Assembly (NCBI RefSeq): GCF_000210915.2
Contig: NC_016620.1
Span: forward strand, 2,976,001-3,040,000
From: Halobacteriovorax marinus SJ
GTDB lineage: Bacteria; Bdellovibrionota; Bacteriovoracia; Bacteriovoracales; Bacteriovoracaceae
Length of the DNA stretch: 64,000 bases
Direction: 5' to 3'
Part shown: positions 32,237 through 41,208 of the stretch, piece after piece
How positions within the stretch are numbered: the stretch's first letter is position 1
Layout of the letters: every line of letters begins with the position of its first letter
Notes under the pieces: generated by a model
Seen by the model: the letters and a program-made list of their open reading frames with translations, nothing else
The model's database searches: none
Told to the model about the DNA's origin: nothing
Program-made: the position numbers and the translations under genes

Positions 32237-33975
32237 TTTTTAAGCGCCTCCACATAGAATTCCTTAGCTTTCGTAAACTTCTTTAATTTTGCATACGTCA
32301 TTGCTAAGTGCTTAGTAATGACAACATCTGTGTTTACTAATGTCCACGCTTTTTTGATTTCGACTAATGCTTTTTCGTATTCTCCAATCTTGTAATAGTA
32401 CCATCCAAGGCTATCTCTGATATAGCCATCATCAGGTCTTAACTCTACAGCTTTTGAAATCAAGTAGAATGCTCTCTCTAAGTCCTCTCCTCTTTCTAGT
32501 AGAGAATAACCCAGAAAATTTAGAGCATGAGGATTTTCAGGGTTTTTAACCAGTATGCCCTCAATGACTTCTTTTGCTCTATCGAAGCGATTGATCTTCT
32601 CCAGTAAAGCTGCAAAGTAGTACTCATGACCTTCATTGAAAGTCTTTTCATTCTTTATTTTTTCCATTTCATCCACAGCACTTTGTAGCGCTCCTTCATT
32701 CTCATAGAAACCAGCAAGTAACACTCTCAGCTCCACTCTTAAATTAGTGTGCTTGTCCGCTCTCTCGTTAACAAAACTAACGAGCTTATCTTTTGCTTCC
32801 TTTTGCTCAATCGCACTTGCCTGCAGTAACTGAGCAATTTGGATATTGCTTTCGTGAAATAGAGAACTCTCTTCAGGAACTCTAGAATAGTATCCAATAG
32901 CAGAGTCTAACTCTCCCGTTTGTTGGTAGAGTGTTCCAAGGTAATAAAGAACTTTGTCAGACTTTGGTACTGCCACTAGGATTTCTTTGAAAATTCCCTT
33001 GGCGTCTTCATATCGCTTTGAGTCCGCATAGAGAATTCCAAGCCTAACTTTTAAGTTTAAGTCACTAGAGTCAATATTAGATAATCTCTCTGCATATGGA
33101 ATGACTTTGTCATACTTCCCTAGTGCAAAATAGATCTGAATAACATTCTTTAAGATTGCATATGCATGAGGAGATTTCTTAAGAAACTTCTCATAAACCT
33201 CTAGCGCATTTGCAAACTTCTTCTCTTCTTCATAAATAGCACCTAGACCAATAGCGGCCTGCTGGTACGTTGGATCGACTCGCAGTGATTTTTTAAAATT
33301 CTTCTGCGCCGATTTAATATTCCCACGAGCAATTTCAATCTTCCCTCTATAAAAAGAGTAAATTGCTTTTCCCTTGGAAGATCTTTCACATTTATTTAGA
33401 AGCGAAAACGCCTTTTTAAATTTTGATTCTAACGAATAAGACTTCGCTAGGAAGACACAAGCCTCCTCAGAAGAAGGAAAGTTTTTTAAGATTGAGAGAT
33501 AAACCAATTGGGCCTCCCTCTTTTCTTTTAACGCCGTATGAACACCGGCCAAAATCAGTCCAACCTTTTCAGAGTTTTCGCTCTTATATAGCGAGGCCAG
33601 AATCTCTTTGGCCTCACTCAATTTATTTAATCGAATTAACTCAACTGCATATCTCTTTTGAACATAATTATCTTCTTTCTTAACCTTCAAGACATATTCA
33701 AAAAATAGTGCAGCCTCTTCACTATCTCCACGAAGAGAGGCATCTGAGCCTTTCATATAGAGCTCATCAGCAAAGAAAGCGAGCTTGGTAGTATCACTAG
33801 GATCAATTGAGGCATACTCCCTCTCCAACCTCTCCTGTATAGAGAGTTTATCCAATCCCTTTTGCTTTATAGATACTGCCTTTAGAGGATCGATCGTTTT
33901 GACCTTTGTTTTCACAATACTCGAACATGAGCAAAGGCCCGCAATTAAAATTGAATAGGAAAGTTTTTTAAGCAT
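32155..33975 (-). CDS. TPR-repeat lipoprotein
   Basis: A 606-residue lipoprotein. The signal peptide ends GLCSC, with Cys17 the likely anchor. At least ten tetratricopeptide-type repeats run from about residue 65 to 590, for example AAIGLGAIYEEEKKFANALEVYEKFL, PDDGYIRDSLGWYYYKIGEYEKAL and VLYYLGTLYQQTGELDSAIGYY. TPR superhelices scaffold protein complexes. Location is the periplasmic side of a membrane. Its 3-prime end overlaps the next lipoprotein gene by 82 bases. Upstream is a 506-base intergenic region. Confidence 0.9.
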   Translation of the reverse strand: MLKKLSYSILIAGLCSCSSIVKTKVKTIDPLKAVSIKQKGLDKLSIQERLEREYASIDPSDTTKLAFFADELYMKGSDASLRGDSEEAALFFEYVLKVKKEDNYVQKRYAVELIRLNKLSEAKEILASLYKSENSEKVGLILAGVHTALKEKREAQLVYLSILKNFPSSEEACVFLAKSYSLESKFKKAFSLLNKCERSSKGKAIYSFYRGKIEIARGNIKSAQKNFKKSLRVDPTYQQAAIGLGAIYEEEKKFANALEVYEKFLKKSPHAYAILKNVIQIYFALGKYDKVIPYAERLSNIDSSDLNLKVRLGILYADSKRYEDAKGIFKEILVAVPKSDKVLYYLGTLYQQTGELDSAIGYYSRVPEESSLFHESNIQIAQLLQASAIEQKEAKDKLVSFVNERADKHTNLRVELRVLLAGFYENEGALQSAVDEMEKIKNEKTFNEGHEYYFAALLEKINRFDRAKEVIEGILVKNPENPHALNFLGYSLLERGEDLERAFYLISKAVELRPDDGYIRDSLGWYYYKIGEYEKALVEIKKAWTLVNTDVVITKHLAMTYAKLKKFTKAKEFYVEALKNCKVESERRDVLKELSGLEKLRLPASQ

Positions 33976-34245
33976 GATATTCCTTTAAGTCGTGGGGCCC
34001 TAAAAATGGAAAGACCCTTCCTACTTGTCGTAAATGCTGAGAAAATATTTAAAACTTTGTCCCATTTTGCTTATCAGGTATATTTTACCGAAGCTTGCGC
34101 CACGCACCATTTATTATACCATTTCAAACCTCAAGATATCTTGACTTTACTCCCCTCTAAACGACTGATTATTCGATTTTCATAGTAAAAATAATGCAGT
34201 GTAAGAATTTTGTCATGATTTTCAGTTGACACCCTTTTGAGGTTC

Positions 34246-34422
34246 TTGCTAATTCATTGAGTCGTTAATCGAAGCAAGGCATTAAACAAAATGCAAACAG
34301 AGCAGCAATATAGACTAAAGTGCTGATATTGCGTACTTCTTTGCTTTTCTTAACTTAACGACGCTAAGCACTGAAAAATATACAAAAAGGCTTTCTTTTC
34401 GATATTTTGATGCTAGAAGCAA
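34246..34422. promoter_or_regulatory. Cluster of TTGC/GCAA motifs upstream of phaR-like gene
   Basis: TTGC or GCAA occurs at 34246, 34274, 34293, 34305, 34329, 34341 and 34419. At this base composition about one would be expected in 177 bases. PhaR proteins are reported to bind TTGC-rich DNA, so autoregulation is a reasonable hypothesis. Confidence 0.4.
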
Positions 34423-34441
34423 AAAATAAATTTATTTTTTA

Positions 34442-34459
34442 ATGAGACTAATATCTCAT
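34442..34459 (+). promoter_or_regulatory. Inverted repeat before phaR-like ribosome site
   Basis: ATGAGA (34442-34447) and TCTCAT (34454-34459) are separated by six bases and lie about 10 bases before the AGGGGAAA ribosome site. It could be an operator or a small mRNA hairpin affecting translation. Confidence 0.4.
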
Positions 34460-34481
34460 ATTCAAATAGGGGAAATAAAAG

Positions 34482-34877
34482 ATGAACGACGTAAGAATTA
34501 TCAAGAGATACCAAAACCGTAAGCTTTATGACACACACCAAAGCTGTTACGTGACTCTAGAGGAAATCGCTCAGATCATCAGAGAAGGTCACGAGATTCA
34601 AGTAATTGATAATAAAACAAAAAATGACATCACTTACATGACTCAAATTCAACTTCTTTTTGATCAAGAAAAGAAATCTACAAGAGCTGGAGACGTTGAG
34701 CTTCTTAAGAGAGTAATTAGATCAGAAGAAGGTACTTTCACAGGGCACATCAGAGCTCTAGAAGGAACTTCAACTACTGAAACAACTGTTGAGCCATCTT
34801 TAAGTGAAAACTTAAACAACTTCGTACAAAACACAGAAGTTAACTCAACTGTTGAAACACCAAATACTTTAAACTAA
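34482..34877 (+). CDS. phaR: PhaR-type polyhydroxyalkanoate accumulation regulator
   Basis: The first 65 residues match the PHB_acc_N DNA-binding domain: IIKRYQNRKLYDTHQSCYVT, LEEIAQIIREGHEIQVIDNKT and DITYMTQIQLLF. The C-terminal half is short, acidic and Thr/Ser-rich, lacking the usual second PHB-accumulation repeat. In other bacteria PhaR senses polyhydroxybutyrate and represses phasin genes; here no PHA synthase or phasin is in the window, so the true target may differ. It has an AGGGGAAA site and lies upstream of the outer-membrane barrel gene. Confidence 0.85.
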   Translation: MNDVRIIKRYQNRKLYDTHQSCYVTLEEIAQIIREGHEIQVIDNKTKNDITYMTQIQLLFDQEKKSTRAGDVELLKRVIRSEEGTFTGHIRALEGTSTTETTVEPSLSENLNNFVQNTEVNSTVETPNTLN

Positions 34878-34881
34878 TATA

Positions 34882-34903
34882 AGGGGGAGTTTAATATCCC
34901 CCT
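34882..34903 (+). other. Intercistronic GC-rich hairpin
   Basis: AGGGGGA (34882-34888) pairs with TCCCCCT (34897-34903) around an 8-base loop, directly after the phaR-like stop. No T-tract follows, so it may be a processing or mRNA stability element rather than a terminator. Confidence 0.5.
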
Positions 34904-34919
34904 AAGTTTAGAGAAAGAA

Positions 34920-35573
34920 ATGAAAAAATATCTATTTAGTTTTTCAAAATACGTTCTTCCTGCTGCTTTTTTAGTAGCAGGTCTAACGGCCAACGCAAAA
35001 CCATCAATCAAGAAATTAACATCAGATGAAAAGTCCAAGAACGTAGACTCAGAGATTCCTACGTCTAGAAATATGAGTACACTGAATAAGCACAGTGTAG
35101 GAATAGGAATTGGTCAAACTTTTCTAATGAGTGAATTTGCGGATAAGGGAGAGGACAAGATTACTTGGGACCTTTTCTATAATTATTCAGCAAGCCACTC
35201 TTTTGATTTTATTGCTAACTTTCACACATCAAAGCATAAGCATTTAAATCAATATACTCAGTTAACAGGACTGGCCCTAGGGATTAAGGCCAAGGTGTTT
35301 CACTTCGATAACTTTGCACCATTTGTTACTGGTGGTTTTGGATTCTATCAACCAAAGATGAGAAGAATGATTAACAACGAGTTAGTTACTTCTAAGACAA
35401 AACTTACTTTTGGATATCATGCAGGAGCTGGAGCGGACTTAAGACTTAATGATAAGTTTACAGTTGGTGTTCTTGGAGCTCTTCACAACCCATTTGATGT
35501 AAAGCAAGAACTTCAACCAGAAGTTGAAGGCTCATACGTCAAATTAATGATGACTGTTTTCTACACCTTCTAA
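34920..35573 (+). CDS. Outer-membrane beta-barrel protein
   Basis: The 217-residue product has a signal peptide cleaved after LTANA. The mature chain starts with a charged linker (about 27-58), then alternating beta strands such as SVGIGIGQTFLM, FAPFVTGGFGFYQP, LTFGYHAGAGADLRL and FTVGVLGALHNPF. It ends in Phe (MMTVFYTF), the C-terminal signature of barrel insertion. The size fits an eight-stranded OmpA/OmpW-like barrel. It lies 3 bases upstream of the first ArsA-like ATPase and is probably co-transcribed with it. Confidence 0.8.
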   Translation: MKKYLFSFSKYVLPAAFLVAGLTANAKPSIKKLTSDEKSKNVDSEIPTSRNMSTLNKHSVGIGIGQTFLMSEFADKGEDKITWDLFYNYSASHSFDFIANFHTSKHKHLNQYTQLTGLALGIKAKVFHFDNFAPFVTGGFGFYQPKMRRMINNELVTSKTKLTFGYHAGAGADLRLNDKFTVGVLGALHNPFDVKQELQPEVEGSYVKLMMTVFYTF

Positions 35574-35575
35574 TC

Positions 35576-36367
35576 ATGTCACACCGTCTTTATATAGTTA
35601 CAGGAAAAGGCGGTGTTGGAAAAACGTCCCTCGCCATTGCCCTAGCAAAGAAATTAAAAGCGCAAGGAAAGAAAGTTCTCTACAATAGTTTTGACCAAGA
35701 AGATCAGACAAAGATTTGCTCTGAACTCGAGACACCATCTCTACATTTAGAATTAGAAAAATCAGCTGAAATTTATATGGGCAAGAAGCTAGGTTCAGAA
35801 ATGGTAGCCTCATGGATAATGAAGACACCATTTTTTAAATCATTATTCAATATGATTCCTGGTCTCGGTCACATGATTCTACTTGGGCATATTATAGATT
35901 TACTTGAAGATGACCCAGAGCTCGTTATAGTCTTAGACTCACCTTCTAGCGGTCATGCTATGACTATGTTTGAATCATCCCACAACTTCAAAGAAATTTT
36001 TGGCTCGGGTCTTCTCGTTGAAGATATCAATAGAATGCATCGTTTTATCTATGCACAAAATGTACTAAAGAATTACATCGTTTCACTACCTACAAAGATG
36101 GCCCTTAATGAGGCAAAGGAAGTGAGAGAACATTTACAAAACTTAAATTTTACAAGTACAGAAATTATCATCAATGATTGTCTCTCCCCAGTTCTCGCAG
36201 CTAAAGAGGACTTACCTGAGTTTTTAAAAATTAAAAATGATCTAGAGAATGAAGTCATTTCTGAATATCAAGATATTACATCACATAAGATTGCTCATTC
36301 GCTAGGTGAAGACTTTCAAAGTGTTATAGATGATCTATCAGCAGAAAAGATAGGAGTGCTAATATGA
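35576..36367 (+). CDS. ArsA-like P-loop ATPase, short paralogue
   Basis: A 263-residue SIMIBI ATPase with a deviant Walker A GKGGVGKTS (10-18). VIVLDSPSSGHAM (about 118-130) corresponds to the switch II region. It lacks the IDPAxRL motif typical of ArsA/Get3 after the P-loop, having YNSFDQEDQ instead. The C-terminus has the adenine-contact segment EIIINDCLSPV. It overlaps the next, longer ATPase by 4 bases. Arsenic transport is unlikely because no ArsB or ArsR is present. Confidence 0.85.
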   Translation: MSHRLYIVTGKGGVGKTSLAIALAKKLKAQGKKVLYNSFDQEDQTKICSELETPSLHLELEKSAEIYMGKKLGSEMVASWIMKTPFFKSLFNMIPGLGHMILLGHIIDLLEDDPELVIVLDSPSSGHAMTMFESSHNFKEIFGSGLLVEDINRMHRFIYAQNVLKNYIVSLPTKMALNEAKEVREHLQNLNFTSTEIIINDCLSPVLAAKEDLPEFLKIKNDLENEVISEYQDITSHKIAHSLGEDFQSVIDDLSAEKIGVLI

Positions 36368-37419
36368 GTATTCCAAATAAGAAAGTTGAAATCTTCTGTG
36401 GTACAGGTGGAGTTGGAAAAACGACTCTTGCAACATCCAGAGCAGTGAACCTTGCACAAAATGGTAAGAAAGTTCTTCTTATTACAATTGACCCAGCCAA
36501 AAGACTTAAGCAACTTCTTGGACTTGAAGATAACGACACAGGAGAGATCACACCTGTTTCGACTAAGAACTTCTATCCTGAAGAGGAAGTATCAAAAGAG
36601 CTCTTTGCCCTTCTTCTCTCCCCTTCAAAGACATTGGAAAGAATTGCAAAAGCAAAGGGTTTAACAAATGACCTGAATAATAGGATTCTAAAAGTCCTTA
36701 CCAAGCCCTATGGTGGCATGAATGAAATCATGGCCGTCATTGAAGTTCAATTTCATTTAGAACATGGTGACTATGACACTATCATTCTCGACACTCCTCC
36801 AGGTAAGCACTTCATTGACTTTCTACAGGCAACAAGAAAGATAGAGCAATTCTTCGATAAGAGCTTTGTTGAAATTTTCAAATACCTAGGTAAAAAGGTT
36901 GGAACAAAGAGTTCTCCAAAGAAAATTTTTACGAAACTAGTTTCAACTGGAATAAAGAAACTTCTTACCTACTTAGAGAAAGTTACTGGCTCTGATTTTG
37001 TTGATCTATTTGTAGATGCTATTAGCTTTCTTTATCAAACAAAAGATCACTTCACATCGGCCATCGAGTTCCAAAAAGAGTTAGGACACAAAGAGTTCTC
37101 TAATTGGTTCCTCGTGACATCCGCAGAGCATCATAAAGTTGGTGAAGCCCTTCATATTATGCAAGGGGCGGGTAAGTTCATGCACGATGATAATTTCCTA
37201 TGTGTCAATAAATGCCACAAGCCCTTCTTAGACAATTGGCATCCTGTTGACACAGAACTTAAATTACTGAAATCCACTATGCTCACGAAGGAAAATGAGT
37301 TAAAAACATTTGCAGGAAAGAATTTTCAAAGAGTACTCGAGTTTTCAGAGATTCTATCAGCAAAGCCTTGTGATCACGTCACAAGTCTAGCGCGAGGTTG
37401 GAATCTACTTCAGTCCTAG
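36364..37419 (+). CDS. ArsA-like P-loop ATPase, long paralogue
   Basis: The 351 residues have the deviant Walker A CGTGGVGKTTLA (11-22), the ArsA/Get3 motif LLITIDPAKRL and switch II DTPPGKHFIDFL. An inserted helical region (about 150-225) resembles the client- or metal-binding region of ArsA family proteins. Together with its neighbour it looks like the two halves of ArsA (A1-A2) encoded separately, which suggests a heterodimer. Function could be targeting or assembly of envelope proteins, which is inference from family only. Confidence 0.88.
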   Translation: MSIPNKKVEIFCGTGGVGKTTLATSRAVNLAQNGKKVLLITIDPAKRLKQLLGLEDNDTGEITPVSTKNFYPEEEVSKELFALLLSPSKTLERIAKAKGLTNDLNNRILKVLTKPYGGMNEIMAVIEVQFHLEHGDYDTIILDTPPGKHFIDFLQATRKIEQFFDKSFVEIFKYLGKKVGTKSSPKKIFTKLVSTGIKKLLTYLEKVTGSDFVDLFVDAISFLYQTKDHFTSAIEFQKELGHKEFSNWFLVTSAEHHKVGEALHIMQGAGKFMHDDNFLCVNKCHKPFLDNWHPVDTELKLLKSTMLTKENELKTFAGKNFQRVLEFSEILSAKPCDHVTSLARGWNLLQS

Positions 37420-37428
37420 GAGCAAGTA

Positions 37429-38646
37429 ATGTCATTTAAAGTAAATACTAAAGACGAATTTGAAAAATTTGTATCAGAACATTGGAACGATATAAATACA
37501 TATTTTGATACTAAGTTTGAAAAGAGAACGACACCAATTTACTCAAGCGTAGACATCAGAGAGAGTAAAGATAAAATCGCTCCCGTTGACCACAACATGT
37601 ATCCAGCAGGTTTTAATAATCTCTGCCAACTTGATTTAAGTTATGCGACAGAGGTTTTCGAAGAATCTTTAAAAAGCATTAATAGCGAAATTCAGCATAT
37701 TGGAATTATTCCAGAGTCACACACAAAGAATTTATTTTACCTTGATCATTTAGCAATGCTTGGAAAGGCCATTAGAGACGCGGGCTTTGAAGTCACCTTC
37801 TTAAGCTTTGATAATAATCTCTTTCAAGATGAAAATACACTTAACCTTATCTCTCATTCTCAATTTGATTTACAAATATCTAAAGCAGAGCTTAAAGATG
37901 GAGAGATATATGCAGCAGATCAAAAAATGGATCTCGTTGTTTTAAATAACGACCAATCTGACCCTATTGAACTCGATTGGAAGGCCGTTAAGACTCCTAT
38001 CAATCCAACTCCACTAATTGGGTGGTTTGCTAGACAGAAGAATAAACACTTCACTTATTATAAGAATTGCGTTGAAGAGTTTTCAAAAAACTTCGACATC
38101 AATCCAGATATACTACAAGCGAAATTTAGAACAGTAGAAAATGTCGATTTCTCCTCAAAGGAAGGACTCGATAAACTAGGTAGCGCTGTTGATGATCTAA
38201 AAGCAGAACTTCCAGAAGATAAGAAGATTTTTGTAAAGGCATCACAGGGTACATACGGAATGGGAATTTCAGTAGTCTCTTCAGGAGAAGAGATTATTTC
38301 AATGAATAGAAAGGCCCGTAACAAAATGGACATAGGAAAGAATAAAATTAAATTCACTTCACTACTTGTTCAAGAAGGTGTTGATACAATTATCCAGTAT
38401 GATGACATGCCTGCCGAGATTGCAATCTACCTCGTTTCAGGAAAAAGTGTTGGCGGATTTATGAGAGCAAATAGTGAAAAGAAAGCTGATGGAAATTTAA
38501 ATAGTAGAGGAATGGTTTTTAGAAAATTTTGCATTAGTGAAATTAGACAAAACCAAGACCACAAGGCCAAAGAGGCCGTGTATACAGTTATTGCAAGGCT
38601 CGCAACTCTTGCAAGTACAGAAGAGATTAAAGAAGTTTTAAATTAA
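37429..38646 (+). CDS. gshA: Glutamate-cysteine ligase, Acidithiobacillus/proteobacterial type
   Basis: It makes gamma-glutamylcysteine with ATP, the first step to glutathione. The family (TIGR02049-like) is recognised by TTPIYSSVDIRESKDKIAPVD, followed by NMYPAGFNNLCQLDL (about 60-74), and by KASQGTYGMGISVV (about 267-280). It differs from the E. coli GshA fold. The 405 residues are normal. It lies 9 bases after the ArsA pair and 10 before cbs, so cysteine made by the next two genes can feed it. No glutathione synthetase gene is in the window. Confidence 0.85.
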   Translation: MSFKVNTKDEFEKFVSEHWNDINTYFDTKFEKRTTPIYSSVDIRESKDKIAPVDHNMYPAGFNNLCQLDLSYATEVFEESLKSINSEIQHIGIIPESHTKNLFYLDHLAMLGKAIRDAGFEVTFLSFDNNLFQDENTLNLISHSQFDLQISKAELKDGEIYAADQKMDLVVLNNDQSDPIELDWKAVKTPINPTPLIGWFARQKNKHFTYYKNCVEEFSKNFDINPDILQAKFRTVENVDFSSKEGLDKLGSAVDDLKAELPEDKKIFVKASQGTYGMGISVVSSGEEIISMNRKARNKMDIGKNKIKFTSLLVQEGVDTIIQYDDMPAEIAIYLVSGKSVGGFMRANSEKKADGNLNSRGMVFRKFCISEIRQNQDHKAKEAVYTVIARLATLASTEEIKEVLN

Positions 38647-38656
38647 GGAGAGAGAT

Positions 38657-40039
38657 ATGATGAAGGGATCTAAGGCCAATGTAGTAGAGGCCATTGGGAA
38701 CACGCCAATTGTAAAATTAAATAGCTTAGCTAAAGATAGTATTTGCGACATCTATGTAAAGTTAGAGTTTATGAATCCAGGTGGATCAACTAAAGATAGA
38801 ATTGGTGCCTATATGTTGGATCAAGCCGTCATTGATGGAGACCTTAAACCTGGCGGAACTATTATCGAAGGAACTTCGGGTAATACTGGAGTAGGTCTTG
38901 CGATGTGGGCAGCCGTTCACAAGTACAAATGTATTTTTGTTCTAGCTGATAAGCAATCACAAGAGAAGATCGATAACCTTAGAGCATTTGGGGCAAAGGT
39001 TGTTGTTTGTCCAACAAATGTTGAGCCTGATGATCCAAGATCGTACTACAGCGTTTCTAAGAGACTTGCTCAGACTATCCCAAATTCATTCTACGTGAAT
39101 CAATATGATAATTTACACAATAGAAATACTCACTACACTTGGACAGCGCCAGAGATGTTTGAGCAAACTCAAGGTGACTTTGATGTCTTCATGGCCGGTG
39201 TTGGAACAGGTGGAACGATTACAGGTTGTGGTAAGTACTTCAAAGAGAAAATGCCAAATGTTGAAATCGTAGGAATTGATTGTGAAGGTTCAATTATTGC
39301 ACACTACAAGAAAACGGGAGAAATTTGCGAAGCAAAGTCTTACGTTCTTGAAGGTGTTGGAGAGGACTTTATTCCTGAGAACTATGACTTTGACGTCATT
39401 GATGATTTTGAAGTTGTTGGTGATAAAGAAAGTTTTCTTATGACAAGAAGGCTTCTAAAAGAAGAAGGTATCTACGCTGGTGGATCGGCAGGTGCTGCGA
39501 TTTGTGGTGCTTTAAAGTATGCGGCAAAACAAACTAAGAAAAAGAAAATCCTTATCCTATTACACGACTCTGGAAATAGATACGCTTCAAAGATTTATAA
39601 TGATGATTGGATGAGTGACAATGGTTACTTAGACTCATCATTTAATGTTCAGATTAAAGATGTTCTAAATGATATTGGGAAAAAGAGTGATCTCCATACA
39701 ATTACTGATAGTGCAACGATCGGTGAGGCTATTAATATTATGGACTCGAAGGGAATTTCACAGCTTCCAGTTCTTAACTCTCAAGAGGAGATCGTTGGTC
39801 TTGTAACAGAGAAGAACTTAGTTAAGCCAGTACTTATGGGAGAATTCCAAAAAGATGACAATATCTCTCTCGCCTTCTCAAATAAGTATAGAGTTGTAGA
39901 TAAGAACCTTCTACTTGAAAGCGTTGGGGAAGCCCTTCTGCAAAAAGAAGTTGCTCTAATTACAGATAATGGAAAATTAACAGACATTCTTACAGAGATT
40001 GATGTTCTTCAATACTTCTCTAAGAAGGGTCACGTTTAA
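38657..40039 (+). CDS. cbs: Cystathionine beta-synthase with C-terminal CBS domains
   Basis: A PLP enzyme joining homocysteine and serine to cystathionine. The PLP lysine is in NPGGSTKDRIG (about 38-48), the phosphate loop is SGNTGVGLAM, and the glycine loop is GTGGTITGCG. Residues about 335-460 form a pair of CBS motifs (ISQLPVLNSQEEIVGLVTEK). These bind adenosyl ligands such as SAM in other enzymes. A Met-Met start leaves one residue uncertain. Its stop overlaps the ATG of the lyase gene by one base. Confidence 0.92.
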   Translation: MMKGSKANVVEAIGNTPIVKLNSLAKDSICDIYVKLEFMNPGGSTKDRIGAYMLDQAVIDGDLKPGGTIIEGTSGNTGVGLAMWAAVHKYKCIFVLADKQSQEKIDNLRAFGAKVVVCPTNVEPDDPRSYYSVSKRLAQTIPNSFYVNQYDNLHNRNTHYTWTAPEMFEQTQGDFDVFMAGVGTGGTITGCGKYFKEKMPNVEIVGIDCEGSIIAHYKKTGEICEAKSYVLEGVGEDFIPENYDFDVIDDFEVVGDKESFLMTRRLLKEEGIYAGGSAGAAICGALKYAAKQTKKKKILILLHDSGNRYASKIYNDDWMSDNGYLDSSFNVQIKDVLNDIGKKSDLHTITDSATIGEAINIMDSKGISQLPVLNSQEEIVGLVTEKNLVKPVLMGEFQKDDNISLAFSNKYRVVDKNLLLESVGEALLQKEVALITDNGKLTDILTEIDVLQYFSKKGHV

Positions 40040-41208
40040 TGAATAAAAAGAAGCTTAAGGGGCTAAAACTAGCCTCTAAAGTTATTCATGTCGGGGGACA
40101 TCCCGATCCAGAAACGGGGGCCGTTATGCCCCCTATCTATCAAACATCTACCTATGCTCAATCAAGTCCAGGAAAACATAAAGGGTACGAATATACTCGC
40201 TCTCATAACCCTACAAGAAGCAGATTAGAAGAATGTCTGGCTTCCCTTGAAGATGCTAACTACTGTGTTGTTACAGCTAGTGGAATTTCGGCGGCGACAC
40301 TCGTTCTTCACTCTCTGCCCGCAGGATCAACAATTCTATGCGGAGATGATGTTTACGGTGGTACCTACAGACTTCTAACTACTGTCTTTAATGAAATACA
40401 TAATATCGTTTTTATAAATACGACAGATATTAAAGAGGTTGAAGGAAAGATCTCTGAACATAGACCGAGCTTGATTTGGTTAGAAACTCCCACTAACCCA
40501 CTTTTAAAAATCACTGATATTGAAAAAGTCTCAGCTATAGCGAAGAAGTATAAAGTAAAAACCCTCGTAGATAATACATTTATGAGCCCTTACTTTCAAA
40601 ATCCGCTTAAACTTGGAGCAGATATAGTACTTCATTCAATGACAAAATATATCAATGGCCACAGCGATGTAGTCGGTGGCGCATTAATGCTCAATAACAA
40701 ATCTCTTTATACTAAGTTGTGGAAGCTTCAAAACTCTACAGGACCAAGTCAGTCTCCCTTTGATTCTTGGCTAGTTTTAAGAGGAATTAAAACACTTGCC
40801 ATTAGAATGGAAGCACACCAAAGAAATGCATTGGCCATTGCTAAATTTCTTGAGTCCCATCCTAAGGTGGAGAAAGTTCTCTACCCAGGGCTAAAGAGCC
40901 ATCCACATCACAAAGTGGCAAAGAAACAAATGAGTGGTTTCGGTGGAATGATAACATTCTTTTTAAAGGGTGATATTAAGACATCTAAGAAGTTTCTACA
41001 AAGAGTTCAACTCTTTTCTCTAGCAGAGAGCTTAGGTGGTGTTGAGAGTTTAATCGAGCATCCAGCAATTATGACTCATCACTCGATTCCAAAAAATGTA
41101 AGAGAAGAAATTGGTATTACGGATAACCTTATAAGATTATCCGTTGGAATTGAAAGTATAGATGATCTAATTGAAGACTTAGATAATACTTTAAATACGC
41201 TGAACTAG
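40039..41208 (+). CDS. Cystathionine gamma-lyase / gamma-synthase family PLP enzyme
   Basis: A Cys/Met-metabolism PLP enzyme of 389 residues. GGHPDPETGAVMPPIYQTST near the N-terminus, YEYTRSHNPTR for phosphate binding and SMTKYINGHSDVVGGALM with the PLP lysine are diagnostic. The family mixes lyases and synthases that cannot be told apart by motif. Coupling to cbs and gshA makes gamma-lyase, giving cysteine from cystathionine, the better call. It converges on a secreted protein gene with a 4-base overlap. Confidence 0.88.
   Translation: MNKKKLKGLKLASKVIHVGGHPDPETGAVMPPIYQTSTYAQSSPGKHKGYEYTRSHNPTRSRLEECLASLEDANYCVVTASGISAATLVLHSLPAGSTILCGDDVYGGTYRLLTTVFNEIHNIVFINTTDIKEVEGKISEHRPSLIWLETPTNPLLKITDIEKVSAIAKKYKVKTLVDNTFMSPYFQNPLKLGADIVLHSMTKYINGHSDVVGGALMLNNKSLYTKLWKLQNSTGPSQSPFDSWLVLRGIKTLAIRMEAHQRNALAIAKFLESHPKVEKVLYPGLKSHPHHKVAKKQMSGFGGMITFFLKGDIKTSKKFLQRVQLFSLAESLGGVESLIEHPAIMTHHSIPKNVREEIGITDNLIRLSVGIESIDDLIEDLDNTLNTLN

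Larger units (their letters stand above)
33976..34481. other. 506-base intergenic region between TPR lipoprotein and phaR-like gene
   Basis: No credible coding frame. It holds a TTGACA (34226-34231) without a good -10, seven copies of TTGC or its complement GCAA between 34246 and 34422, and an ATGAGA-N6-TCTCAT inverted repeat just before the phaR-like start. The segment 34070-34220 shows nothing I can name. Confidence 0.6.

Noticed and set aside
34226-34254. TTGACA upstream of the phaR-like gene as a full promoter
   Set aside because: At 16-18 bases downstream there is no acceptable -10 hexamer (CTAATT matches two of six).
35576-37419. Tandem ArsA-like genes as an assembly duplication
   Set aside because: The two proteins differ in length, motif content and sequence, so they are true paralogues.
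37419-38657. SAM or glutathione-related riboswitch upstream of gshA/cbs
   Set aside because: The genes are only 9-10 bases apart from their neighbours, leaving no room for a structured leader.
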